From the NCBI GenBank assembly GCA_034509425.1, contig JAVTVJ010000142.1, positions 124,001-188,000 on the forward strand: 64,000 nucleotides of DNA, written 5' to 3'. A program made the position numbers and the translations under genes. The first letter of the stretch is position 1, and every line of letters begins with the position of its first letter. The DNA is from Eopsaltria australis (taxonomy: Eukaryota > Chordata > Aves > Passeriformes > Petroicidae). The notes below the pieces were generated by a model that saw only the letters and a program-made list of their open reading frames with translations, was not told the DNA's origin and made no database searches. Shown here piece by piece: positions 36,701 through 49,138 of this stretch.

Positions 36701-39700
36701 GGAATGGTCTTTCTTTCACCCTTCTCTAGAATTTGGCTGCTGTGGCCAATGGGTGAAAAGAGTTCTTAAAATCAGTGTGATTGCTGACTTTCTGTGGCTT
36801 TTGTACAAAGATATAGGTGCTCCTACCAAGAAATATACATGAATAAATGTAAGAGTATTGTATCCCAGCATTGCTTCATTGTCTTCTGTTATAGGGTATA
36901 TGTAAAAGAAACTGTGAAGTATTCGGGAATAATCACTTGATTTTCAGATGTCTGGTATACATGGCTTCAGTTGTAGTATGTACATGAGAATGACTGGTAG
37001 TGTACTCTTAACTCGTACAAATAAGATTTGCAGAATTTCTTAGAAGTCTTAAAGAGGCCGAATAATTATTAGTTGTGGAATCCTGACTGACTTGAAGAAT
37101 CTGTAGTCTGAGGTCCTCAGCATGCTCTTCACCAAATTACTTTTGTAGTTTATGAATTCAGACAAAGTAGGTAGCTTCCCTCTCTCACTTAGGGAATTCA
37201 GAGAGTTCAGAAGTGTGCAGAAGAGCTCTGTTCTAGTAATTTTCCATATTTTCATTGAAGAAAATCTGGTATTTTCCCTATTATGATTTGAATTATCTGT
37301 AGATATAAAGATTAATTCCTCAGAGTTGTATTTCTCAGCATTTTGGAGGATTAAGTTATAGGAAGAGGTATTTTTCTTTATACCAAATTTCCAAAATATT
37401 CATTTCTCCATATTTTTTTTTTTTGCCTACATTGTGACTATTGCAAATCAAGGGTTCTGTGCCCTTGATATATTGATAGATTACCTTTAAGCTAATTCAG
37501 TGGTTCAAATAGAGAATTTTTGTACGGCAAGTGAAATTTTACCATAAATTTTGAAAAAAAAGTGTAAAAAATCTTCAATGCCCAGTTGAGGGAAACTGTG
37601 ATAGATAAACAATGGAAGTTATTGATTGGGCCCTTTAATAGTCATGTAGATTTGATGAATATTTGGAGACCACATCTCCTAGCACAGTTCTTTTTGTCTT
37701 TAGACATGGAAGTTAAATGGGAACTTTTAGAAATTGTATGAAGTGGTTGCCTACACTAACAGGAAATAAATAACTGTGCTTCTTAATAAAATAAGAATTA
37801 CTTTTTTTTTGAGAGAAAATATTTGCTGTGTTTTTTCATAGACTTGGTTCCTCCAGCTTTTACAGTGAGTAAATTTTTGTCTGCAAGGATTTGGATTGTC
37901 CCTTTGACCTCATTGAGTTAAATGATTACATTTTTTTTATCGACTTATTTTTTCTTTTAATTAATTTTGGATTGGAGTTCCATAGCTTCCTTCTACCTCA
38001 GGAATGACCGTTGTCATTAGCAGTGAATAAAAGTGTGAATGAAGGGAAGAGGGTAAGAAGTAATTGCATAGTTGGGAGTTATTTAAGCAGTATAAAAATG
38101 TATCTTGTTTCATTCAAAACACAGGTTTTGTTTAGTTGTTGGGAGGTTTTGGGTATGAATTTTAAAATGAGACGGGAGCAAGGAAATTTTTTAAATCAAC
38201 AGGATACATGGAATTCTGTGTGTCTCATCTGACCGGTTCAGGCAGGGTCAGGATGTTTTGTTTTTTTTAGAAGGGAATCTTCAGCAATATCTTTGAGGTA
38301 GTTTCTTACTGTGAGAAATGTTGGGCTTTATGTAAACAAAAAAGTCACTGTATTTCTCCCTGTTAGGTGTGTGGAGTTGTTTTCACTCATTCCCTGTCTT
38401 GTTGTGTTAATATTGAATAAGCAGAGACGGTCAGGCTGGTGGTGAAAGACGGTAAGCAACCCTGAGGGCTTGTTCTGGTCAGCTTGAAACTTCTGATTGC
38501 CAGGTTTTCCTAATTTCCCATTTCCAGGGCATCTCTAGTGTGACCTTGCCTGCTGAATATGATGTTCTGGGTTGCAAGATTCTCACATGCATTTGGGAAT
38601 GGGCAGCCAGGCATTGTTTACAGGACGCCAAATGAACCGTGCACTCACAGCAAGTTTGATAAACACACATTTCCTCCTTTTATCAGTGAGATTGCAGAAT
38701 GTGAAGTATCAGTTTCCAGTTTTACTCATTCCCTTCAGACCTTTTCCTGTTTAAAAACTGAATCTCACTAATTGAATGATGATACATCCTTAGATTTTGT
38801 TTTCCTTTTTTTGTTATTGTTGTTTTAAATTCAATTTACTGGTCACTGACATTTATTTCAGTGCCTACCTTGACCAGGTTTGATGGACTTTCAGATAAAA
38901 GCTTTCCATTTGTTCAACATAGAAAAGGTTCATCCCTATAAATGTAAAGTGAATGCTAATTAACAGTAATGACTGCTAATCACTTTGCTTTTATACTCCT
39001 TTAGGAGCACAGCTATTATCCAATGCAGTTAAGTGAAATGCTTGTATATGAATCAACAATGCTGTATTTCTTCTCACTGCTATTGCTCATAATCAAGCTT
39101 TGAATAAATTACGATAATAAAATTGGTTTTAATGTGTTCTGTTGCATGGGGAGAAAGGAACCTTAAATATCTTGTTAAATATCTTGAATATTTAGAGAGT
39201 TATCTAGTAACATTTTGGCATTCATTATGGTAGTTAAATGGAAAAATGCATTAAGATGTTTAAGTCAATTTTGTAAACATTATCAAAACTTTTTTCATCG
39301 TTTGAATTGTAATTAAGTGATGTGCATAGACGCGACAGTCTCTGAAGCAGCCCTGTTTGTATCCAATTACATGTCTCTAGGAATGCACTGCAAATTTCTG
39401 CCTTCAAATGCAGTCAAGTTTTACATAGAGCAAACGTGTTTTATACCTTTAGAACTTCACCTGTTTTTAGCTTGGTGTCATAGAGTATATATGGTAGGTT
39501 CATATACATTTATGCATTTCTTTTATCAATACTGTGTGTCTAACAAACTGTTAGGGTTTTTTTACATGTTTGCAAACTGCCTGTCTGCCTGCAATCATAT
39601 ACACTTAAGAAAGGTGTGTAAAAGTAATTCTAGTGAAATTTTTGTCAGCAGCTGGAAGCAGTAAAATAAGACGAAACTTTATTTTAGCAAAACTAGGCTG

Positions 39701-42700
39701 CTAGGAGCAATGCTAATGAAAAGAGATTACTAGACGTCGAATATTAAGAAATTTTAAAATAATTATGGTTTAGGAACAGAATTAGGCTAAAGACAATATA
39801 TATGAATTTGAAATTTAGCAAACTTTTCCACTTAGCATACTACATACAGAGCCTGTTTGGAAGGTAGAAGTGTCAATACCTGGATGAAACCAATTTCTGA
39901 CATGAACATTAGTTTTAGTATTAATTTATCTTTTATTAACAAGTTGCTTGAAATAATTACTTAAATCACTTTGGAATTCTAGGTCTCAGCATCTGTGAGG
40001 GAACTGGGGTCTTGCTTAGTCAATATATTTATGTTGTCTGGTTTTACAATTTCTAAAAAAAATTAGTTTTTCATTTTCTGTGGCAGTTTCCTTTCATGTA
40101 GTTCATGTGTCTTTGCATGCTTAGAGACACAATTCTTTCACAGTTACCATCACAATTCTTATGGATGTGGATGTGAGTGAGTATCCATCCATAGGCACCG
40201 TCTGTGGTTTTGGTTTTGTTTGTTTTGTTCATTCATTCACATAGCTTTAGACAATTTTCTGGTATGTTTCATTTTCTTGAGCATCTCCTCTGTTGACATT
40301 TATTCTTTGGTTTATTATGAAATCATTGCCTAACTTAATTTCAAATTACCTTTCATGTAGCACTCTTTACATCCGAGTTTGAGTCAGTGTTCATAAAAGT
40401 CCTGTGGTTTTTTGCTGTAGTGCTGCAAAACATGCTGCTTGTGGGTTTTGCCATCACAGTGTGGAAAGAAAGTTAACACCTTTCTTCTCTGAAGTTCCAT
40501 TAAATGATTGATACTATCCATATCTTATTTCAGTGCTTCTGTTTCCTAATTGGCATTCTAATAAAGCTTTTAAAATATAAAAATGAAAAATACAGAAAAC
40601 ATTAATTGTTCTGTACTGAAGTATCTGGCTGCTTTATATTATTTGCAGTTCTCATTAGGCAGTGCTAAAATGCTCTTCAAAATTTATTAGTGCTTAAAAA
40701 ATGTAATTGGGGTTATTTCTAATAAAATAAGATCAAAGACAAGCAAACTTTCATGTAAACTAACAGTAAAACATTTATCAAATTTTTTTTCATGAATATT
40801 TGTATCTCTTAAGCCCATTTTGCATAGATTTACTAAGGTTTTTACGCTGACTTATTTAACATACTTTCCCCTTTCATATGAATGTCAAACATACAGCAAT
40901 TTCAGAATTACATTATTTTCAGCTGGACACTTGCTGGTTTTCATTGGTGTATTTAAAGGTAATTCTTCTGGAAAGGGTGGGATTTAATTTGGTTTATATT
41001 GCACCAATGTTGCTGCTTTCAAATTAGAAATGATTGATTTGTAAGTGTCACAAAAATGAGTAAAACAGAACTGGCCTTTTACACTATGAAAGGACTGTAC
41101 AGTGTGAGGTTATTCTTTCTGTTGATAAATTCTGCCTGTGGAAGAATTGCATAACACTCATCACTCATTTTCATATTGATTATGAGTGGGATTCCAGTAA
41201 TAGGTTGCTGTTTGCAGAGGATAAGGTGGCACTATGATTAGTTACCTTTTCCATAGAAAGCACTACAAAGGGAAATGCCAAATGTGTACACTGCAGTATC
41301 CCTATCAGCCTGACAGTCTGTTACGTGAACTTTTCTTTCAATCCGTTTTCCTTCATAAATACGGCTTCAGTGTTTTTGCCTTATTATTCTTTTAGGTTTA
41401 GTACATTTGCATGCCTTCCTAACTCCGGATTCTTTCTTTAGTCAGTTATTTATTTTCCTGACAATCTTCTGTAGTTGGGCCCTATCACCATTTTAACTCC
41501 TAAAAACTGATACAACAGTGCCCTCTATAGTTTCTCCCTGCATGGTTACTACCTGCAGCTGGTTTAGAGCATTTAGGTAGAGAACAGGATGTTTAGACTT
41601 ATTTTTAGCCCAAAGAAAAGCCCCTTTTTTTTATGGAAAGATTTTGATTTTTCACTGACTGTTTCATATGCAAGAAAGTGAACAAAAAAGGCTGTTCTGA
41701 CTCATCTTCTAGGTTTATAAGATCTTCTGTCATTATCTAGTGCAAATCTGAAATTTTATCAGTCATTCATTCAAGGCAGTCGTTAAAATGACTGGATGGG
41801 ATTTTCTGAGTTTTGTAGGGTATCCTAAAGCTTTTGTTTGAAGTGGAGCTTCAAAACAAAATAATTTTAAACTTACTTCCTTTGTGCTTGCTGCTTCTCC
41901 TAATTTAGATCTTACATGATCTGCCAGGGACTAAAGACATGCTTGCCAGCAGAGCACCTAAGCTTTATTAATGATGTTGTTTTAATTCACACAGTGACTG
42001 AAGTAATTGTTGTTCATTAGCATTGATTTGTCTCCAAAACTCATTTACAATTTAGATTTCTCTTTTAACTCATTGTAGCTTAATATGCAAATAACTTTTT
42101 AGTCTGTGTGTCCTACAGAACTTGTTGGACAGGTTCAGTATTGAACATACATGTTCCCTGCATTCACATACGTGCACATTAACACCCATGAGCTGCCATT
42201 TAAATATTATAAACTACAATAAAAAAGAATGACCTTTTAAAAAATAAATGCTTTAACTACAATTAGTTGCTTCTGTAACAGCGTCATAAAAGTCACTCTG
42301 TGAAAAGTTAAATGGCTTACTTTATGATGGGGAGTGTTAATGTACATGTAGAACACATTCTTAATGGACTTCCATGAAATGAAATTCATAAGTCATTGCA
42401 GTAAATTATAGTTAATGATGTAACCATAGATGGCTATTCAAAACATCCCTGTATCTCTAATGATTTGTGTAAAGCACATGACTGACCACATGCCTTAGTT
42501 CATTTGGAATAGTAGATGGAGAAATGCATGAGCTTTCTACTTTTGAAGACCCTTTTTTCTGTGTAACAAGTGGTAAGAATTTTGGTGGACTAAATAATAC
42601 ATCACAAACCACTTGCAATATTCGAGATATGGTAATAAATGGTGAGGAGGACTAATTTAATATTAAATTAGGAGGTGAGATCCTTCAGAAGTGTAGTGTG

Positions 42701-44383
42701 TAGAAGCTTTGATTTTTTTCTATTTTATGGGTAATAACTAGTCATGTGTCTGCTTTTTGCCCTGAGATTTTTTTATGCTGAAATGTTACTGGAGGAAGCA
42801 ACTATTATGGCATAATGTGCACCGATTAATCCAGAAAACAGCCAGTATTTACTATTTACTATATTTTATCCAGTAATATAATGAAATTATGTAAGTAGAA
42901 AGGTTGCCCATGTTATTTGAGTAAAGCAAATATTATTCTACTGGCAGAAAAGTAATGTGATCAAGTAATTTTACAATAAAGATAATTTGCTTCAAATAAC
43001 TTTCTTTCACTCTAAATTTAACAGAAACTTCGAATCAAGCTTAATTCTTGCACCAGTTGCATAATTACTGTTAGTCTTAAATATTGGGGCAAGGTGGAGA
43101 TCATTTTTGTTAACGAGTTTCTTCATTCATCAGAGGGTTCTTATGGTAAAACAAGTGGTTTTTTTTTTTAAAGTGTAGTCAAACCATGGATTCTTATAAT
43201 TTTTAAAGTGATCTTTATTTCATGAAGGAAAGGTAGAAATGAGTATTAGGAAAAAAAAGGTGGTATAAATTTCTACTTTAAATAGGTACTTTGAGATTTT
43301 TTTAATATTTTTAATGGAACTTCATCACAGTTCACTCTTTTTAAATAAATGTGTCAGATCAGTGGGAATTTTGCTTGGAAAATGAATATTTCATTAAAAT
43401 AATATTTTAATTAAGAGAAAAATAGAATTACAAAAAATAGGTGATTTGTTGTGTGATCTGGTTAGCAGTGATGGAAGGTTTTAATTTTAAACTGTAACGT
43501 TTGAGATAGATAAGATGTTGTCTGTTTGGAAAAATGAATAAGGTGTATTTTATTGCAATGAAACTTGCCAGTTAAGATTCAGCATAGTTAAAACAATGAT
43601 AAGTATTGATTTTAATCTTGGAGACAATGAATTTGTGGACAGCTTTTCTGTCCACTGAGAGCTGGTATAACTTACCAAAACTGGGCAAAGAAGTGACAAA
43701 GCAGGCACTGCACATGCTTATAGGAAATGTCATGTTTAGTCCACATGCTTTTATGTTTTCACTTAAAATGTCGATGACTTTACCCCATTCTATAATCACT
43801 ACCTCTCCCTAAAGTACCATGCTACTTTTCATTTAGTTGGATTAGGTGATCTGTGTCTGAAATCTTTAATGAAGGAGAGTATGTGTTCAAGGAAAATCTA
43901 CAGTTGAAAGTGGTTGTTCTCAAATAACTAGCTTAAGATCATTAAATAAATTTCAAACATCCTTTCATAAAATCTAAGGTGATGCAGAGTAGTTAAGGGT
44001 ATTTCTGATGATTGTCTTAATTTTCATTTTTAGTATTTCTATATATACCAAAATATAAATATAAATATACCAAAAAATGTGAAGACTGAATATTGGGTAT
44101 ATATTTTATACATAAAATAATACCTATTCCAATGTACTTGGTTAGCAGTTGCCTACACAATAACACCAGTTACATGAAGAAAAACAAATACTGCAATCTA
44201 AATTGGAACATTATTTGACATAGCAAAAGAAATATTGACTTTTCTTGCTGGAGACATTTATGAGACTTTTTTATGACCCTAGGGCATATTATTATGCCTT
44301 TATGATTATATTGAAATTTTAAGACCTTTGTTTTAGGGTATTCTTTTAAAGACTTTTTAAAATTTTACATTTAAGACATTATT

Positions 44384-44409
44384 TCTCTCATGCTTGATCA
44401 CATGAGAGA
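44384..44409. repeat. Perfect 9-base inverted repeat
   Basis: TCTCTCATG and CATGAGAGA pair exactly around an 8-base loop, CTTGATCA, in intron 3. Confidence 0.85.
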
Positions 44410-47400
44410 GAATCTTTGATGACATAATACTTTAAAAGAAAAACATTAGTATTTAGGCTTTAATTGGTTACTTGGTGGCCTGTTTTTATAACTACCAGAA
44501 ATATAGATGATATCCTCCAGAAATACAGTTTAAATTACTGTGAAGCGACAGTAGATATTGAGGAGTTAGGGACTGAAAACAAATTAACACTTTTCCTTTG
44601 AGATATTATCTTACAGACCTGTTTGTTCTACATTCCTTAGGCATTTTGCTTTGCTGTCTTCTGTATTATCCACAACCCCCCTGTTTTTTTCTTTGTAGTG
44701 TACTTTTGGTATCTAGAACAGTGATACCATTGTATTTCATGAAGGCCCAGTTTATTACAGAATGTGTCATCCCAGAGGTACATTAAACTAACTGACTTTC
44801 TTGTCTTGTTTTTTTTCATCTTCTGTGTTCCCTGGCCAGTGTATCAGGATTAATCTCTATAGATTTATAATATTTCGTAGAACTTGTGATGTTTGTGATT
44901 TTACAGAGCTAGATACTGTTAGTTTATTATTACTGGGATAAATTTATTAAACTTTTCTTGTTCATATAGTCATATTCCATTCTGCTACATTTTGTCCAGT
45001 AATTTTTTTCTTTCACATGCCCTAACTCTCTTTAGACTGCTACAGATTTCCAGTAATTTTGGTGGTTTTGTGCTACAATAACCCTTTTGGCCACCTTCAG
45101 GATTATCCGTATCCTTTGGAGACCAGTCCTGTGTTCTCTGAAGCTCTGTCAGTCATTATTTATTACCCACTTGTCATTGTGACTTATTCATTGCTTACAT
45201 CACCATTCTCAAACGTATTGCTTTACAGAAATGGTGAACAGTGCTGTGAAGGAAAGATCAATAAATGCTTTCAAAGGAAGATTTGCCCTGAGACTTAGAT
45301 CTTCTTTTTAATACTAAATCTGTGCTATTAGTTCTGAGATGATTTTAATATCTTGACATCAAGTACCCTGTTTCCCAAAATGGAAAGATGCTATTGTGTT
45401 AACTAACTTTCATGGAGCAGGAGGACTTTTGTAATTTAGTTTTACAGTATAAAACTTTCCAATTTTCAATACTTTCTGTATTTTCCTGAATTCTAATCTT
45501 GTGAGCTTGAAAATACGCAGTTTCATCCCCTAGAAAAAAGTGATAAAATATTTATATAATAAATGCTTGAAAATATTTCTTTGAGTTTTAGTGATACTGT
45601 TTTTGTAACTGCACAAAGAGGAGAGGGCTTATTTTAAATCATCAGATGGAAAAAACAGAAAAAAATTCGACTTCTCGCCATGTCTATTTTAATTGTTTTG
45701 AGAGCTTTGTGACCCATGCTGTTTTGCCATAGCATCCAATTTCATGTGATATGGTTACTCTTGAGACTCTCTTAGAAGGTAGTTGCGCCAGAAAACTGTT
45801 TGGGTATATGTAATATTAAATTTATTGTATTAGATGCAAATACAGGCAGCTGAGAATCTGAAACTAGGAAATGCATGAATTCCTACTCTCCTTTGTATGT
45901 CTTCTACTTCAAATAAGCTGCAAAATCAGATTTTGATCATACTGAATTAAATATTGTATGCTGAAACCCCCTGGGAGGAAATGAAACAAAAAGGTCACAT
46001 GGGTGTGTGATGTTTCATGATTTTTTTACTTCTTGATTCTGCAATGGTAATTTTTTCCATTTTTGAAGTGAAGATAAAACGATCTATAGCAAATGTACAC
46101 GCTCACACACTTTGGACCCGGCAGATGAGAAAGCTGGAAACCCACGCAACAACTTCTCCAACATAAAATGAGAGAGTGCCACATCTAATTGACAGTCTGC
46201 TGCTATTTCATCAATAGGAAACAGTTTCATGGGCTAAATTTTTGTATTCATGGGATGACGGGGTGTTTCACTGGGAAGTTTTGTTCAGTCTGTTCGTTTC
46301 TTCTTTCACCTTATAATTGCTGCTCCATCAGTTGGTGGATATTCTCAATGCTGTTTTCTTATCAGTTGCTCCTAATACAGTTATATCCGTGATGTTTGAG
46401 CCTTGGAATATTCATGTTCTCAGTAATTATTTTGCTAGGCTGTCAGAATTTTGGCTGCCAGAATATTCCTGAGAAATAAAAACTGAAGAGAAGGTTTGTC
46501 ACGTTATATAATACGGGTGTAGTGCAGCATAGAATAGGACCTACTCTTTTCTTGCTGCAATAGAAATGCAAAGGAATATGGTTCAGTATTTTGAAAGATG
46601 CGCTATCCAGTCTTAAAGTGTGCATCAGACAGTGCTGTAGATAGTGTCATGTACTGTTTGTTAGCAGACTGTTAGAATAGCCTGTTGTTATTTTTGTTTT
46701 CTATATTAGTACTTAACCTGCTTCAGACTTAAGCATGAGTCAAATTTGCAGAAATATAAGAAGTCTTTTAGGTATTAGACTTCTGTGTTTCATCAAAACA
46801 ATCTATCATGTTAAAAATAGTAATAAAATACATAAATAGATAGGAAATTCAAAAGCAGGAACTTTCTTGCTTCCAGGCTTGTTTTCAGTCAGTGGACTGG
46901 CATGCTGACTTGTGGCAATCGTTCAACTTCTAGTTCCTAGGAAGTTTCCCTCACTTCTAAAGTCTGTCAAAGTTTTTCCCCTGCTCCATTTTGCACTCTG
47001 TGAGCTACGTGATGTGCTAAGAGGATAGCACAATTACAACCTGTTTGTAAAATGCCTTAACTGAAGAAATGAGTAAATTGTATTTAAGTGATTTAAGATT
47101 GCATGGGAAAGTTTCTTCTCATCTTGCTCCCCATTCTGTCCTTCATCTAACTTGCAGTTTTCTGATGAGGTAGCAGTAATGTTTTCAGTTTTTATACATA
47201 TATTATACCTTCTATTGCATTTTTTTTTAAGGATGCTTAGAAACTTCTATTGAAGAATTGAAACTTTCTTACATGTAAGTTTTTCTTGAAGCTGGTCATT
47301 AGGTCATAAATTGTCTTGATTCCTGTTGGGTGGAAAGTATTATCATTTACAGTTTTCCCCTCAAACTGAAAACTGACAGAATCCATTGAGATTTGGTTTT

Positions 47401-48941
47401 CTCCTCAAGCTTTTTGTTTCTTCTTTGTACAGAAAAGGTGCTGTTGCACTGAATTAGAATACAAGTTTTCACTTCCTTAGTTGAGTGATTGTATCTGTAT
47501 GAGGCAAGGGTCATCTCTAATGCCTAACTTCTTATGCCAGTGAAGTGTAGGACTCATCCATCTCTTTGGTCACTTTGGTTATGTTTCTGTTGTTAGTCTT
47601 TTGACAGGATGTTGCACTGTTGTTTGCATGGACATTGAAACATGTGAAGTACGTTCAACTTAATTTGTTAATTATGTCTTGTTAAGAACTGTTAACTTAG
47701 GCCACACTTACAAGTCTCATGTTATTTTAATACTTAATTGAAATGAGGTTCAGATCCTTGACCTCTTCCTCCCAAGCATACAATTACAGTGGAACAGTGT
47801 GATGGTATGCAGCGTAAACAGAAGGCACTGGTGTAAAACACTGAGATCATGAACACTTCTCATTTGAAAAAATTACATTTGTCAATAAAATAACAATTCA
47901 GGTTGCAAGACTAATATAAATGTTTTGCTTCTGCTAAATGAGACAAAAGTATTTGTGGGAAGACCACACTTACTTTGAAATGAGTAAGAAAGCTCAATAG
48001 TGGGCAGCCCATTGTGCAAATGTCTGCTCTGAGAGCTGGAAAGGGACTGAAACCTTAATGAATGTGAATGCCTCTGAACTTCTACCATTTCTAATGTCCA
48101 TGTCCCAGTCTGACTGTTTTGGGGGTTTTTTTTCTCTTTAAAATGTCTTTTTGTGTTACTCAGTTTGTATGGGTCTAGACTCAGAGACTATAATTTGGCT
48201 GGTAGCTTCTTTAGTTAACAAAATACTTCTGCTTACATCAAATTACTGTTTTCATTTTCCTCTTATCTTTTTACTGCAGTCCATAGTCACTTATACCAAG
48301 GGCACAGGTCATGATAAGTACTATTTGCGATTTTAGACACCTCGGTCTTCTGAAATTTCAATTTCTGTATTAAAAAAACAATCCCATGGTAAATAATTGT
48401 GACACTTCAGTTAGAGAAGTTGCATATGACTGAGGACCCACAAGATAAAATTCATGCATCTACCTTTCAACAATAAAGCATTCTGGAGTTGCTTTTTTTA
48501 GCTTGGGCAACACACAATTTGGGAAATTCTGATTCAGGCAACATTGTCCTCTGAATTTAAATAATCGGGTTGTTCTTAATCTTGGAGAATGCCATAAGAA
48601 TCAGCCTGCAGCTGAGGAATGAGTGAGAAGGGATGATAAATGAAGACAGGCATTGTCTTCTCTGTGATGCAGCTACATACTGACAATGCCAGAAAATTTA
48701 ATATTCAGCTTACTCTGGTACACACTTTTAAAGATGTAGAATCTGAATTGTAAAGAAAATGCAGATAGCTTTAGGCAAGGTACCAAAGGGATCTTTGATG
48801 CTCTACATAAGTGATTTTGTCTTTCTTGCTATTCATTTCCTATTAAAACAGCACATACAGTAATAATACCCCTCAAAATATTGTTGGGAATGTACTGTAA
48901 TAGTGAAATAATGTTTTGTATTGTTTTAAATGTCACTATGT

Positions 48942-48962
48942 AAAAAAAAAGAAAAAAAAAAA
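48942..48962. repeat. A-rich tract (A9 G A11)
   Basis: A simple A-rich tract in intron 3 with no attached element recognised. Confidence 0.93.
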
Positions 48963-49129
48963 GACCTGACCAGAGGAATAGTGATTAAGTGTGTAACTTC
49001 AAATTTTTTGCATTTTCTTGGAATTTTTTTTCGATATTTGCTTGTGGCTGGGATGGGACTAGTAGAACTATGATAAATGTTGGCATTTTAAAAAGTCACG
49101 CCTACTTTGGAGACTACTGGAATTTGGAA

Positions 49130-49138
49130 GGGGGGGGG
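49130..49138. repeat. G9 homopolymer
   Basis: Nine consecutive G in otherwise AT-rich intron 3. Confidence 0.93.

Noticed and set aside
39317..39664. 115-codon plus-strand frame in intron 3
   Set aside because: Cys/Phe/Tyr-rich composition typical of AT-rich non-coding DNA, no recognisable domain and no exon-like boundaries. It does not match the missing part of DPH6.
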